Numbered from the stretch's first letter, positions 1-9,473 are shown. The stretch is 64,000 bases of DNA from Bacillota bacterium (GCA_023421075.1 JAEZUM010000024.1:69189-133188); one strand, 5' to 3'. Made by a program: numbers and translations. The notes: generated by a model not told the origin, from the letters alone.

Positions 1-716
1 CGTCCGATATCAAGGTGGCGGAGGCAGCGAAGGCGATTGAAAATGCGCAACGGGATATTAATATTGCCTTCATGAATGAACTTTCCATTATTTTTCACAG
101 GGCAGGGATTGATACAAAGGAAGTGTTGCAGGCAGCAGGTACCAAATGGAACTTTATTCCTTTTACTCCGGGATTGGTAGGAGGTCATTGTATCGGTGTA
201 GACCCTTATTATCTAACCCATATGGCTGAGCGACAGGGGTATCACTCTCAGATTATACTATCCGGTCGCAAAATCAATGATGACATGGGAAGATATATTG
301 TGAGAAACCTGGTGAAGCAGCTGATTCTGGCTGATATTCCGGTAAAAAAAGCAAACATTGCGATACTGGGGTTAACCTTCAAGGAGAATTGTCCGGATAT
401 CCGAAATACCAGAGTTGTTGATATGATTCAGGAAATGAACGAATACGGAATTCATCCGACGGTAACCGATCCTATTGCAGAAGCAGAAGAGGTTCATAAG
501 GAATATAATATTATACTTACACCCAGTCATGACATTAAAGATATGGATGCAGTTGTAATTGCGGTTGGACATGAAGCATATCAGGCCTTAACCATGGAAC
601 AGGTAGAGGGTTTTTATAGGAGTGGATCGAATCAGAATAAGCTGCTATTTGATATTAAAGGAATCTTTTGCAAAGAAGAATACCTTGCTACGGGTTATCG
701 ATATTGGAGCTTATAA
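1..716 (+). CDS. UDP-N-acetyl-hexosamine/nucleotide-sugar 6-dehydrogenase, C-terminal part (5' end outside window)
   Basis: NAD-dependent oxidation of a UDP-N-acetylhexosamine to the uronic acid, in the WecC/TviB/WbpO family. The reading frame is open to the left edge and encodes family-typical residues before the first possible start (GTG at 15), so the true start lies upstream. Visible are the catalytic cysteine motif GGHCIGVDPYYL and the C-terminal UDP-binding domain with a Rossmann-like GLTFKENCPDIRNT segment. It is followed 16 bases later by an epimerase, the TviB-TviC/WbpO-WbpP arrangement that would yield UDP-GlcNAcA/UDP-GalNAcA for a surface polysaccharide. The exact substrate is inferred from family and neighbour only. 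Confidence 0.88.
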   Translation, partial: SDIKVAEAAKAIENAQRDINIAFMNELSIIFHRAGIDTKEVLQAAGTKWNFIPFTPGLVGGHCIGVDPYYLTHMAERQGYHSQIILSGRKINDDMGRYIVRNLVKQLILADIPVKKANIAILGLTFKENCPDIRNTRVVDMIQEMNEYGIHPTVTDPIAEAEEVHKEYNIILTPSHDIKDMDAVVIAVGHEAYQALTMEQVEGFYRSGSNQNKLLFDIKGIFCKEEYLATGYRYWSL

Positions 717-732
717 AAAGGATGGATAATAT

Positions 733-1707
733 ATGGGTTATGAAACAGTTACTTTTCACAGGAGGGATACCTTTCTCGTCACAGGTGGAGCCGGATTTAT
801 TGGCTCCAATTTGTGTGAAGCATTATTGACAAAGGGTTATAGGGTGCGTTGCTTCGATAATCTTTCTACCGGAAAGAGGGAGAATGTTGCACTTTTTCTG
901 GGGAACCCGAACTATACCTTTATCAAAGGAGATATCAGAGATTTTAGCTCCTGTATGGAGGCTTGTAAGAATATTGATTATGTTTTGCATCAAGCTGCCT
1001 ACGGAAGTGTCCCAAGAAGTATTGAGAACCCCCTTCTATACGAAGAGATTAATATCAAGGGAACATTGAATATGCTGGAGGCTGCAAGACAGAATAGAGT
1101 CAAAAAATTTGTCTATGCATCCAGCTCCTCCGTATATGGTGATGATACCAATCTTCCTAAGCTTGAAGGTAGAGAAGGGGCTCTCTTATCACCCTATGCT
1201 CTAACCAAGAGGGCGAATGAGGAATACGGTAAGCTATATACGAAGCTCTATCATCTGGAAACCTATGGATTACGGTACTTTAACGTCTTTGGAAAACGGC
1301 AGGATCCGAATGGTGATTATGCTGCGGTAATACCGAGATTTATCAAATTGCTGTTGGAGGATGAGGCGCCTACGATTCACGGTGACGGCACACAAAGTAG
1401 GGATTTTACGTATATCGAAAATGTAATTGAAGCAAATCTGAAGGCGTGTCAGGCCTCCGGGGAAGCAGCCGGTCAATGCTACAATATTGCTTTTGGTGAA
1501 ACAGAGAATCTGTTGGAGGTCTATCAGAAACTCAATCAAGCATTGGGAAAGGAGCTGCAACCGATCTTTGGCCCGCCCAGACAGGGTGATATTAAGCACA
1601 GTAATGCAGATATCAGTAAAGCCAGGAGGTTACTGGGGTATGAGCCAAGTTGGAGCTTTCAGGAAGGCTTGGCAGAGGCTATCGATTGGTATAAGAGGAA
1701 TCTATGA
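733..1707 (+). CDS. NAD-dependent UDP-sugar 4-epimerase (TviC/WbpP-like)
   Basis: Extended short-chain dehydrogenase of 324 residues, normal for UDP-GlcNAc(A) 4-epimerases. The N-terminal Rossmann motif TGGAGFIGSN binds NAD, and the catalytic YxxxK is in SPYALTK. It lies directly after a nucleotide-sugar dehydrogenase and before glycosyltransferases, so the pair probably supplies a UDP-hexosaminuronic acid to the polysaccharide assembled by this cluster. Epimerase rather than dehydratase is favoured by the neighbouring enzyme and overall motif pattern; the precise sugar is not determined from sequence. Confidence 0.85.
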   Translation: MGYETVTFHRRDTFLVTGGAGFIGSNLCEALLTKGYRVRCFDNLSTGKRENVALFLGNPNYTFIKGDIRDFSSCMEACKNIDYVLHQAAYGSVPRSIENPLLYEEINIKGTLNMLEAARQNRVKKFVYASSSSVYGDDTNLPKLEGREGALLSPYALTKRANEEYGKLYTKLYHLETYGLRYFNVFGKRQDPNGDYAAVIPRFIKLLLEDEAPTIHGDGTQSRDFTYIENVIEANLKACQASGEAAGQCYNIAFGETENLLEVYQKLNQALGKELQPIFGPPRQGDIKHSNADISKARRLLGYEPSWSFQEGLAEAIDWYKRNL

Positions 1708-1723
1708 AGATAGGAGGAGTAAT

Positions 1724-2848
1724 ATGGGGGAGCTGATACGAGTCTTACAGGTCTTTGCAACCTTAGATCGTGGCGGAGCAGAAGCAATGATCATGAATCT
1801 GTACCGCAGTATGGATCGTGACAAAATACAGTTTGATTTTGTCGTCAAGGAGAATACGAGAGAATATGAACATGAAGCGGAGATAAGGAGTCTTGGCGGA
1901 AGAATATATCGCCTGCCGGCATATCGTATCATCAATTATTTTAAGTATCAACAAGCCTGGAAGAAGCTGCTTACTGAGCATCCGGAATGGAAGATCATCC
2001 ATGGACATCATATTACTCCTGCAGCAGTCTATATGAAGGTGGCAAAGAGGCATAACCGAATTACAATCGCACATAGCCACAGTACGAAGGGTGTGTCTGC
2101 CCTGAAGAATATGATTAAATTTCTTCTGAGGCTGTCGATGATGAAACAGATTGATTATCCGGTAGCGTGTTCGAAACGTGCCTCCGATTGGATGTTTGGC
2201 AATCGCTTTCATAACGTAAAGCTGATTAAAAACGCTATCAATGTTAAGAAATTTCAATATGATGCATGTGTAAGGCAACGAATGCGGGATCAGTTTGGAT
2301 TAAAGGATAAGTTCGTAATCGGTCATATCGGCAACTTCACAAAAGCCAAGAATTATCCCTTTCTTCTTAAAGTGTTTCATCGGGTAATGTTGATGAATGG
2401 AAAAGCGGTATTAGTTCTGGTAGGCAAGAAGGAGAATAATCCGGAGATTGAGGAGCTGGTGCGCTACATGGGGATGGAGAGCTCGGTACTATTTACCGGC
2501 GTAAGAGAGGATGTTCCGGAGCTTCTTCAGATGATGGATTTATTTCTGTTTCCCTCTCTTTATGAGGGGCTGCCGGTTACTTTAATTGAAGCACAGGCAA
2601 GCGGACTTCGGTGTATTGCATCCGATACCATAACCGATGAGGTGAAGATCACGGATCTATTAGAGTTTCGATCACTTAAGTCATCGGCACAGAGTTGGGC
2701 AGACAGCGTGGTTCAGATGTTAGTAACTAAACGGGATCGAAAGAGCGATCAGGAGGAGATCAGAAAAGCCGGCTATGATGTGGCTTTCTCAAGTAAGGAG
2801 CTTGGGAGCTTCTATCAGAATATCCTGACTAACCATGTTGAACGATGA
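1724..2848 (+). CDS. Glycosyltransferase, GT4-type (family 1 fold)
   Basis: GT-B glycosyltransferase of 374 residues for polysaccharide assembly at the inner membrane. The N-terminal half carries the GGAEAMIMNLY motif typical of EpsF-like enzymes. The C-terminal half carries the nucleotide-sugar-binding E-x7-E motif in SLYEGLPVTLIEAQASG. The frame is open further upstream into the epimerase gene, but ATG 1724 is the start: AGGAGG lies at 1712-1717, 6 bases ahead, and the conserved N-terminus (ELIRVLQVFATLDRGG) begins there. Same operon as its neighbours. Confidence 0.85.
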   Translation: MGELIRVLQVFATLDRGGAEAMIMNLYRSMDRDKIQFDFVVKENTREYEHEAEIRSLGGRIYRLPAYRIINYFKYQQAWKKLLTEHPEWKIIHGHHITPAAVYMKVAKRHNRITIAHSHSTKGVSALKNMIKFLLRLSMMKQIDYPVACSKRASDWMFGNRFHNVKLIKNAINVKKFQYDACVRQRMRDQFGLKDKFVIGHIGNFTKAKNYPFLLKVFHRVMLMNGKAVLVLVGKKENNPEIEELVRYMGMESSVLFTGVREDVPELLQMMDLFLFPSLYEGLPVTLIEAQASGLRCIASDTITDEVKITDLLEFRSLKSSAQSWADSVVQMLVTKRDRKSDQEEIRKAGYDVAFSSKELGSFYQNILTNHVER

Positions 2849-2883
2849 TATTTTATTAACCGTGAAATGGAAGGAGGTATAAA

Positions 2884-4002
2884 ATGCCTATAATCGTATA
2901 TATCTTTCTTACTGTTATAGTATGTTTTGTTGCTTCCTTGAGGCCCGGAGACAGCTTAAGGGAAGCAGAACAGGAGGATAATTCAGGAGCTTTTGCTGGG
3001 TTCCCGACAGCGAATAAGGTGCCTTGGATCAATCTTACTATCATCACCCTTTTACTCAGTATTTACTCAAAGACATTGGGAATTACAGGTGATCTGGTAG
3101 ATCGGGTGAATTATGCATTTAGCTTTCTATATCGATATCCTGCTTCCTATCACTCGTTGGAGGCTCTGTGGGGTGAGAAGACGGAGCCGGGTTTCATACT
3201 GTTAATTCAACTGATTCGGCGTTTTACAAGAGATCCCGATTGGTTTTTCTTTGTTACTACCTTTTTATCTGCCGGAATCAGTTTCTATGTATTATATAAG
3301 ATCAGCAACAAATACGTAGCCGGAATTGCTTTGTTCATGCTGAGTCTGTATTTTTTTCAAAGCACGTACCTGATCAGGCAATCCCTTGCAGTTGCCTTCG
3401 CCAATGTGGCTGTTATGAATTTGTTGAACGACAAAAGAATGAAATACTTTATATTTACCGGCATAGCATGTATGTTTCACTCCACCGCCTTTATTATGTT
3501 GCCGGTTTATTTTGTGTTCCGGTATGCAAGAACCAAGAGAATATATGTGATTCTGGTCTTGTTTTTTATCGTCTTATTCCTTGCCTCCGGTCCTTTATTC
3601 GCAACCTTGATACCGGGGCTTCCTTATGTTGGCCAGTATATCGTGCTAGAGAATTTTGAGTATGCCCTCGGGGATGGCAGTCCCGCTGCCATCATCAAAG
3701 GGTTTCCCTTCTATCTGATTACTTTCCTGGCGCTGCTCAATCGAGAAGCACTCAGAGTGAAGATGAAGCATGCGGATATATTCATTTTATCATCCCTTTT
3801 GTACTCTATGAGTTGGTTATTAACCTATAATATGTATTGGCTGTTTCGAATAGGCTGGTTTTTGATGCTTCCTACACTTGTTCTGATTCCGGAGCTGTTC
3901 AAGGTTATAAAGGATAAGAAGGAGCGCATGTTTCTAGGTAGTATTTTCATACTTTCCTTACTGTTTATCACCTTCCGTCAGTTGGTTTTGGAATTATTTT
4001 AG
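2884..4002 (+). CDS. EpsG/Wzy-like polysaccharide polymerase
   Basis: Integral membrane protein of 372 residues with roughly ten hydrophobic segments, EpsG-family in appearance (TYLIRQSLAVAFANVA and HSTAFIMLP motifs). EpsG proteins are the presumed polymerases of exopolysaccharide clusters and are comparable to Wzy. AAGGAGG just ahead supports the ATG. It sits between two glycosyltransferases, in the position expected for the polymerase of this cluster. The polymerase role is inferred from family and context. Confidence 0.75.
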   Translation: MPIIVYIFLTVIVCFVASLRPGDSLREAEQEDNSGAFAGFPTANKVPWINLTIITLLLSIYSKTLGITGDLVDRVNYAFSFLYRYPASYHSLEALWGEKTEPGFILLIQLIRRFTRDPDWFFFVTTFLSAGISFYVLYKISNKYVAGIALFMLSLYFFQSTYLIRQSLAVAFANVAVMNLLNDKRMKYFIFTGIACMFHSTAFIMLPVYFVFRYARTKRIYVILVLFFIVLFLASGPLFATLIPGLPYVGQYIVLENFEYALGDGSPAAIIKGFPFYLITFLALLNREALRVKMKHADIFILSSLLYSMSWLLTYNMYWLFRIGWFLMLPTLVLIPELFKVIKDKKERMFLGSIFILSLLFITFRQLVLELF

Positions 4003-4026
4003 TGTTTGAGAAGAGGAGCAGAAATC

Positions 4027-4908
4027 ATGAGTGTAATATTAACGATATTTACACCTACCTATAACAGAGCCTATTGTCTGCATCAATGCTACGAAAGTCT
4101 GCGCAGACAGACCTCCAAGGATTTTATGTGGCTGATTATAGACGATGGGTCCACCGATGGGACGTATCAGCTGGTACAGGAATGGCAAGCCAAGGAGAAC
4201 GGGTTTGATATTATCTATTACTATCAGACGAATGGAGGAATGCATACAGCGCATAATCAAGCTTACCGAATGATTACCACAGAACTAAATGTGTGTATTG
4301 ATTCGGATGACTATATGACGGAGGATGGGGTAGAAAGTATCATAAGCTTATGGAAGGATAAGAAGGGTCCGCAGTATTCCGGAATTGTTGCACTCGATGT
4401 ATCACCAAAGGGGAATATTATCGGGAAGCCTCTACCGGAGAAGGAGAGTATACGCCTTTGCGACTATTATCAAAAGGGAGGGAAAGGAGATAAAAAGCTT
4501 ATCTTCCGAACCGATGTCATGAGGAGCTATCCGGAATACCCTGTATTTGAAGGAGAGAGGTTCGTTCCTCTGGGGGTTAAGTATCTTCTGGCGGATCAAG
4601 ATTATCAGCTGCTGATTTTAAACAAGCCTGTCTGCGTCGTGGATTATCTTGAGGATGGATCTACCCGTAACATATATAAGCAATATGCCAATAATCCAAG
4701 GGGATTCGCTTATGAACGGAGGATCTATATGCAGTATGCTGACGGAAGGTATAATAAATTTAGAAAGTGTATTCATTATGTTTCCGAAAGCCTTATGGCA
4801 AAAGACAAACATTTTATTAAGACCTCACCAAAGAAGCTCATGACATTCCTTGCAGTCCCCTTTGGTTTTATATTTTACCGGTTCACGATGTATAAGGCCG
4901 GTAAGTAG
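4027..4908 (+). CDS. Glycosyltransferase family 2
   Basis: GT-A glycosyltransferase of 293 residues. The N-terminal nucleotide-binding region reads TPTYNRAYCLHQCYESL followed by IIDDGSTDGT, and the metal-binding SDD occurs in CIDSDDYMTEDG. It resembles short clostridial capsule glycosyltransferases that often end with a small helical tail. ATG 4027 is preferred over TTG 4006 because an AGAGGAG ribosome binding site lies between them. It belongs to the polysaccharide operon; the transferred sugar is unknown. Confidence 0.85.
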   Translation: MSVILTIFTPTYNRAYCLHQCYESLRRQTSKDFMWLIIDDGSTDGTYQLVQEWQAKENGFDIIYYYQTNGGMHTAHNQAYRMITTELNVCIDSDDYMTEDGVESIISLWKDKKGPQYSGIVALDVSPKGNIIGKPLPEKESIRLCDYYQKGGKGDKKLIFRTDVMRSYPEYPVFEGERFVPLGVKYLLADQDYQLLILNKPVCVVDYLEDGSTRNIYKQYANNPRGFAYERRIYMQYADGRYNKFRKCIHYVSESLMAKDKHFIKTSPKKLMTFLAVPFGFIFYRFTMYKAGK

Positions 4909-4946
4909 GATGAGATCGGTAGATTTCGATTGAGTTAGGGGTATCT

Positions 4947-7238
4947 ATGAAAAAAACCGCGTTTATCCTCATGGTACTGGCGATACTGATGAAAGTCATC
5001 GGCTTTTCCAGAGAGATTCTAATCTCTTATTATTACGGAGCATCCTATATCAGCGATGCTTATCTCATTGCGCTTACGATTCCGGGAACAGTCTATACGA
5101 TCATAGGAACCGGTTTAATCACAGGCTTTATCCCTATGTACAGTCGTATTGAGCGAGAAGCCAGGGTAGAGGAAGCGGATGTCTTCACCTCGAACTTTAT
5201 TAATTTTGTTATGCTGTGTTGTGCCTTTCTGGTAATTATGATATACCTGTTCACCCGACCGATTATTCATCTGTTTGCAATTGGGTTTGAAGGAGAGGTA
5301 TTGGAGTTAACCGTCATCTACACCAGAATCACCACCTGCAGTATTTTCTTTACCGGAATTGTATCCGTTTATAGTGGTTATCTGCAAGTGAAGGAAAAGT
5401 TTTTGTTACCTGCTCTCATGAGCCTTCCATTCAATATCTGTATTATTCTGTCCATACTGTTAAGCTATCGTTATAATCATCGTATTCTTGCATACGGAAG
5501 TGTTGCAGCTGAGCTGGCACAGTTCTTATTTTTGCTCCCAATCGTATATCAAAGCGGGTTTCGGCATAAACCTGTGCTTAGATTTGGTGATAAGTATTTA
5601 AAGCAAACCATCCTGCTTGCTATGCCAATCATATTAGGAGTATCCATCAATCAGATCAATATCCTGATCGATAAGACGCTTGCGTCGCAAATTGCGGAAG
5701 GTGGCATTTCTGCATTGAATTATGCCGGTAAGCTAAATGGTACAATTCAAGCAATTTTTATTTCCTCTGTCGTAGCAGTTCTTTTCCCTGCCATCTCAAA
5801 GATTGCGGCAGAGGAGAAGATGGACGAATTTAAAAACTATCTTCAAAGAGCAATGATTGTGACGATACTGTTTCTTGCGCCTGCTACGATTGGAATTATG
5901 CTTTTTTCAGAACCGATTATCGTGCTTCTCTACGGAAGAGGAGCCTTTGATGCTATGGCAATCAATTTGACGTCCTCCTCGTTGTTCTTCTATTCGATCG
6001 GTATGCTCGGTTTTGGTCTGCGGGAGATCTTATCCAGAGCCTTCTATTCCTTACAGAATACAAGGATACCCATGATCAATGCAATCATCGGTATTCTGAT
6101 CAATATCGTTCTGAATATTATCTTATCCCGTGTTATGGGAATTGCGGGACTTGCATTGGCGACAAGTATTGCTGCCATTGTCACAATCGTTCTGCTATAT
6201 ATAGGACTTAGCAATAGAATCGGTGCTTTGATCGATAAAACAGGGCTTTCTGCGATTGGCAAAATACTGATTGCCTCCTTTAGTATGGGTTTATTGGCTA
6301 AAGCAATCTTTACCTTATCTTATCCGATCATGACTCAAAGCCATGCCTTGTTTGCTTCTGTCATCACCGGAGGCATGTGCTATTTCCTATTTGTCTATCT
6401 GTTGAAGATCCCATATACCATTGAACTCCTTTCGGATTTGAGGGAGTACCTCAGTAAGCACCAGAGAGAGAAGTCTTCTAGGTATTCCACAAGTCCTGAA
6501 GCAGACCTGTATCATGAGGCGGAAGCATTAGTACAGAATGAGAAGAACAAGATAGTCAGATATCGACGAGAGGCACCATTTATCGGAATTGTTATCGTAA
6601 CCCATAATAATCCGGATGGCTTAATAAGGACACTGGAACAGATCAGAACCCAAACCTTTTATCGGTATAAAGTATATATAATTGATAACGGGAGTACGGT
6701 GAATACAGAAGAAGCGATTCGTAATCATCGAATACATTTTCGAAATATTACTTACTATCGATGGAGTACTGACCTGGGCAGAGCTGCGGGCTTTCATTAT
6801 GGATTTCGTATTGCTTATAATCAAGGTGCAGCGGCAATCTGGGTGATGGAGGATAAGGCAATACCCCATCGATATGCCCTGGAAGCATTGGTGAAGGCGT
6901 ATCGTGGTCTGCATGGTAAGGTCTGCCTTATCTCAAGTCTTACCGACAGCTTTGAACCGGATACATTGGCAAAAATCAGGTTTCGGAAGCCGATTGAGTA
7001 TATTGTAACCGAGTTATCGTTTCAAGGAGCCTTGATTCCGAGGAGCCTAATCGAAGCGATTGGCGTGCCAAGAAAAGAGCTAAACAACGGTTATGAGGCG
7101 GAGGATTATTTCCGTCAGGCACAACATCAAGGATATTGTATCTATCGGGTCAGAGATTCCCTGCTACTATGTAAGGAAAATCATGCGGAGGTTCGCAGAA
7201 GGAAGGGGTGGAGAAATAGGTTATTTCGGAAGAGCTAA
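4947..7238 (+). CDS. MurJ/MviN-type lipid flippase fused to a C-terminal GT2 glycosyltransferase domain
   Basis: Residues 1 to about 495 form a MOP-superfamily flippase of the MurJ class, beginning with MVLAILMKVIGFSREI and carrying about 14 membrane segments. A polar linker (about 495-543) leads to a cytosolic GT2-like domain (about 546-763) with IVIVTHNNPDGL, YIIDNGS and SFQGALIPRSL motifs. The usual DxD is replaced by E635-D636-K637 (MEDKAIP). Normal MurJ is near 510 residues, so this is a true fusion in one frame with no internal stop. In a polysaccharide cluster it may flip the lipid-linked repeat and add or modify a sugar. It could be a dedicated exporter rather than the essential lipid II flippase. 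Confidence 0.82.
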   Translation: MKKTAFILMVLAILMKVIGFSREILISYYYGASYISDAYLIALTIPGTVYTIIGTGLITGFIPMYSRIEREARVEEADVFTSNFINFVMLCCAFLVIMIYLFTRPIIHLFAIGFEGEVLELTVIYTRITTCSIFFTGIVSVYSGYLQVKEKFLLPALMSLPFNICIILSILLSYRYNHRILAYGSVAAELAQFLFLLPIVYQSGFRHKPVLRFGDKYLKQTILLAMPIILGVSINQINILIDKTLASQIAEGGISALNYAGKLNGTIQAIFISSVVAVLFPAISKIAAEEKMDEFKNYLQRAMIVTILFLAPATIGIMLFSEPIIVLLYGRGAFDAMAINLTSSSLFFYSIGMLGFGLREILSRAFYSLQNTRIPMINAIIGILINIVLNIILSRVMGIAGLALATSIAAIVTIVLLYIGLSNRIGALIDKTGLSAIGKILIASFSMGLLAKAIFTLSYPIMTQSHALFASVITGGMCYFLFVYLLKIPYTIELLSDLREYLSKHQREKSSRYSTSPEADLYHEAEALVQNEKNKIVRYRREAPFIGIVIVTHNNPDGLIRTLEQIRTQTFYRYKVYIIDNGSTVNTEEAIRNHRIHFRNITYYRWSTDLGRAAGFHYGFRIAYNQGAAAIWVMEDKAIPHRYALEALVKAYRGLHGKVCLISSLTDSFEPDTLAKIRFRKPIEYIVTELSFQGALIPRSLIEAIGVPRKELNNGYEAEDYFRQAQHQGYCIYRVRDSLLLCKENHAEVRRRKGWRNRLFRKS

Positions 7239-7276
7239 ATCGTATCCTGACAAATGAAACTTCTATACAACGTAAA

Positions 7277-7306
7277 GGCCGTAGATCATGTCACAGAAAT
7301 ACGGCC
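7277..7306. other. Inverted repeat between convergent genes
   Basis: Perfect 7-bp arms GGCCGTA/TACGGCC around a 16-base loop, in the gap between the end of the polysaccharide cluster and a convergent gene. There is no U-tract, so it is only a possible weak terminator. Confidence 0.35.
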
Positions 7307-7335
7307 AATATCATTAGAAGATAGGGGCTAACCCA

Positions 7336-7650
7336 TCAATCTCGTCGAATCCAGAAGAACAGTCTTCGAAGCAACCCCGTTACCGTACCGAATACGATAT
7401 TAATCAATATACTCAGTAGGATAAAACGTCTTGTAAAGCTTAAGCAAGTGAACTCAAAAAGTAGCATATCCATTGTAGCTATCCCTTTGAAAAAGAATAA
7501 TCCTGTAATCATTGCAGTAAAAGTAAGTAAATCCATGATCAACGCTACCAGTACATTGATTTCCGTTCTCAAACGGGATGCTATACTAAAAGCCAAAGCT
7601 CCGATTAAGCCGGGGACTAATAATACTAATGCGAAACGTATCAGTTCCAT
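7336..7650 (-). CDS. Small integral membrane protein, unknown function
   Basis: A 104-residue protein with three hydrophobic segments (about 5-24, 33-55 and 74-93) and a basic C-terminus (RRLFFWIRRD). AAAGGAGT lies 7 bases ahead of the ATG on the minus strand, which supports expression. It is monocistronic and convergent with the polysaccharide operon. I do not recognise the family. It may be a small envelope protein such as those of the YrvD or TIGR04086 type, but no defining motif is visible. Confidence 0.65.
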   Translation of the reverse strand: MELIRFALVLLVPGLIGALAFSIASRLRTEINVLVALIMDLLTFTAMITGLFFFKGIATMDMLLFEFTCLSFTRRFILLSILINIVFGTVTGLLRRLFFWIRRD

Positions 7651-7911
7651 ATAAACACTCCTTTAATATAAATATTTAGTGATCTGCTACCATAATACGT
7701 TCCAAGATGAATTTTTGTTACAAAATATGTCGAAATATGATATATAAACTTATAGAAGGACTTCTGTGAATGAGAAAAAGTCACTGAAGAATATCTATGT
7801 GTATCGTAATGTCTATGGAAATGTCAACACGAATCTGATACTATAGTCTTTATTCGAAATGTTTGATATAGGATAAGCAGAGAGTCAAGATAATAGATTA
7901 GGAGGATGTGT

Positions 7912-8763
7912 ATGGAATTTGGAGTACAGATATTTGGATGTATGGAGGAATGCAAAAAGGATCCGGAAGGCTTTTTTCACAAATTAGCAGAGGCAGGCTA
8001 TCAGCAGATTGAGCCCTGTATTTTATTCGATGATCCGGTGATGATGGCTGAGAAAGCAAGACGTGAGGGGAATGAATTTATGCTTCATCTCCTGACGATG
8101 ATCTGGTTACCGGAGGAGGTACCGGAATACCTTAGGATAATGAAGAAATATGGACTGTCAATTTCCAGTGTCCATGTTTTTGCAGAACAAATAAATGAGT
8201 CGGCAAACCTGATGATAGAGACGGCTCAGAAGAATCAGATCAGTGCATATGTGGTAAATTGTAATCAAAAGACCATCGCATTGGATTATCAGGAATTTGC
8301 CAAAGAATGTAGTCGGTTAAGCAATATACTGAAGGAACACGGCATCGAACTATGGATACACAATAACGGAGCTGAGATAGAGGCGAAGACAGACTACAAC
8401 GGTAGACAGGTAACGGTTTTAACTGCTATCTTGGAGCTATGCAGAGCGGATCAGGTTGGAGTTCAGATCGATGTGGGCTGGGTCTTATATGGTGGTGTTG
8501 ATCCGGTGGAGTATCTTCTAGATCGAAAGGAGTTTGTCCGATCTGTACATTTTAAAGATTTAAAAAAGGACTTTTTAACCCGAACCGATGGGGATATCTT
8601 TGCCTGCCTTGGTGACGGAGCGCTCAATGTGAAGGAGATACTCGGTTGCATTCCGAAGCTGAATCCCGGAATTACCGTGCTTGTAGACCAGGATGCCAGT
8701 GATGGTGATATCATGGAGGATATGAAGATATCCTATCAGATATTAAAGAAAGAAGCGATATGA
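7912..8763 (+). CDS. Sugar phosphate isomerase/epimerase-like TIM-barrel protein
   Basis: AP-endonuclease-2/xylose-isomerase-like TIM barrel of 283 residues. Candidate metal-ligand strands are seen in LWIHNNGAEIE, VGVQIDVGWVLYGG and SVHFKDL, a series typical of IolE/IolI/YcjR-like isomerases. ATG 7912 is chosen over ATG 7906 because AGGAGG at 7900-7905 is 6 bases from it. The substrate cannot be told from sequence, and no sugar-transport or catabolic operon adjoins it. The next gene follows after 27 bases and could be co-transcribed. Confidence 0.8.
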   Translation: MEFGVQIFGCMEECKKDPEGFFHKLAEAGYQQIEPCILFDDPVMMAEKARREGNEFMLHLLTMIWLPEEVPEYLRIMKKYGLSISSVHVFAEQINESANLMIETAQKNQISAYVVNCNQKTIALDYQEFAKECSRLSNILKEHGIELWIHNNGAEIEAKTDYNGRQVTVLTAILELCRADQVGVQIDVGWVLYGGVDPVEYLLDRKEFVRSVHFKDLKKDFLTRTDGDIFACLGDGALNVKEILGCIPKLNPGITVLVDQDASDGDIMEDMKISYQILKKEAI

Positions 8764-8790
8764 TCCTAACACTCAATAGAAGGAGTATGA

Positions 8791-9402
8791 ATGAGAAAGG
8801 AACTGCAATATTATACAATTGGATCGTCTTACGGAGGAAATCAGAGCTGGTTTCCGGATCCGATGATGAATCTTGGTGGCTGTGGAGCGGCGACTGCTTG
8901 TGACAGCTGTATCTGCTTGGGCCTGAACCAAAAGAAAACAAAGCTATATCCATATGATCTTCATCATTTAACGAAGAGTGATTATATTCGATTTGCTATG
9001 GAAATGAAGCCTTATCTTCGCCCCAGAATGCAGGGAATTAATACGCTTAAGCTGTTCATTGATGGCTTCTCGCAATATCTTTGGGAGCACGGCGACAAGA
9101 GTATTTTGCTTGAAGCGTTTTCAGGAGATAATACACTGGAGCAAGCAAAAGAGGTAATCCGTCATCAGATTGGACGAGAACTTCCGATCCCGTATCTGCT
9201 ATTAAGACACAAAAGTCAGGCGATGAAATTCTTTCTCTGGCACTGGTTTCTGATTGTAGGTTATGAAGAGTTTGAAGAAGATTTTTATGTTAAGGTAGCA
9301 ACCTATGGCAACTATCACTGGCTCTCGCTGAAAGAGCTATGGAATACCGGATACAAACAAAAGGGTGGTATGGTGTTAATCGAGGGTAATACCTTCAAAT
9401 AA
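8791..9402 (+). CDS. Putative C39-like (papain-fold) cysteine peptidase, stand-alone
   Basis: A 203-residue protein without signal peptide or membrane segment. A candidate papain-like active site is visible: Gln18 (GGNQSWF), Cys31 in NLGGCGAATACDSC, and His151 in LWHWFLIVGYEE followed by a polar YGNYHW segment. This matches the order Gln, Cys, His, Asn/Asp of C39-type and related cysteine peptidases. Function is inferred from motif order only; substrate and partner are unknown. AAGGAGT precedes the ATG. It lies close behind the isomerase-like gene on the same strand. Confidence 0.55.
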   Translation: MRKELQYYTIGSSYGGNQSWFPDPMMNLGGCGAATACDSCICLGLNQKKTKLYPYDLHHLTKSDYIRFAMEMKPYLRPRMQGINTLKLFIDGFSQYLWEHGDKSILLEAFSGDNTLEQAKEVIRHQIGRELPIPYLLLRHKSQAMKFFLWHWFLIVGYEEFEEDFYVKVATYGNYHWLSLKELWNTGYKQKGGMVLIEGNTFK

Positions 9403-9473
9403 GGAGTGCGGGAGGGTATATATTTCACTTCCTAAGGCATATATAATACTAAAAGAATAGTATGGAGTTAAGG

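Noticed and set aside
1487..1723. N-terminal extension of the GT4 glycosyltransferase frame into the epimerase gene
   Set aside because: The overlap is out-of-frame epimerase sequence; a perfect AGGAGG precedes ATG 1724, where homology begins.
1763..2278. 171-codon minus-strand open frame in the glycosyltransferase
   Set aside because: Shadow of the conserved plus-strand gene; no start signals.
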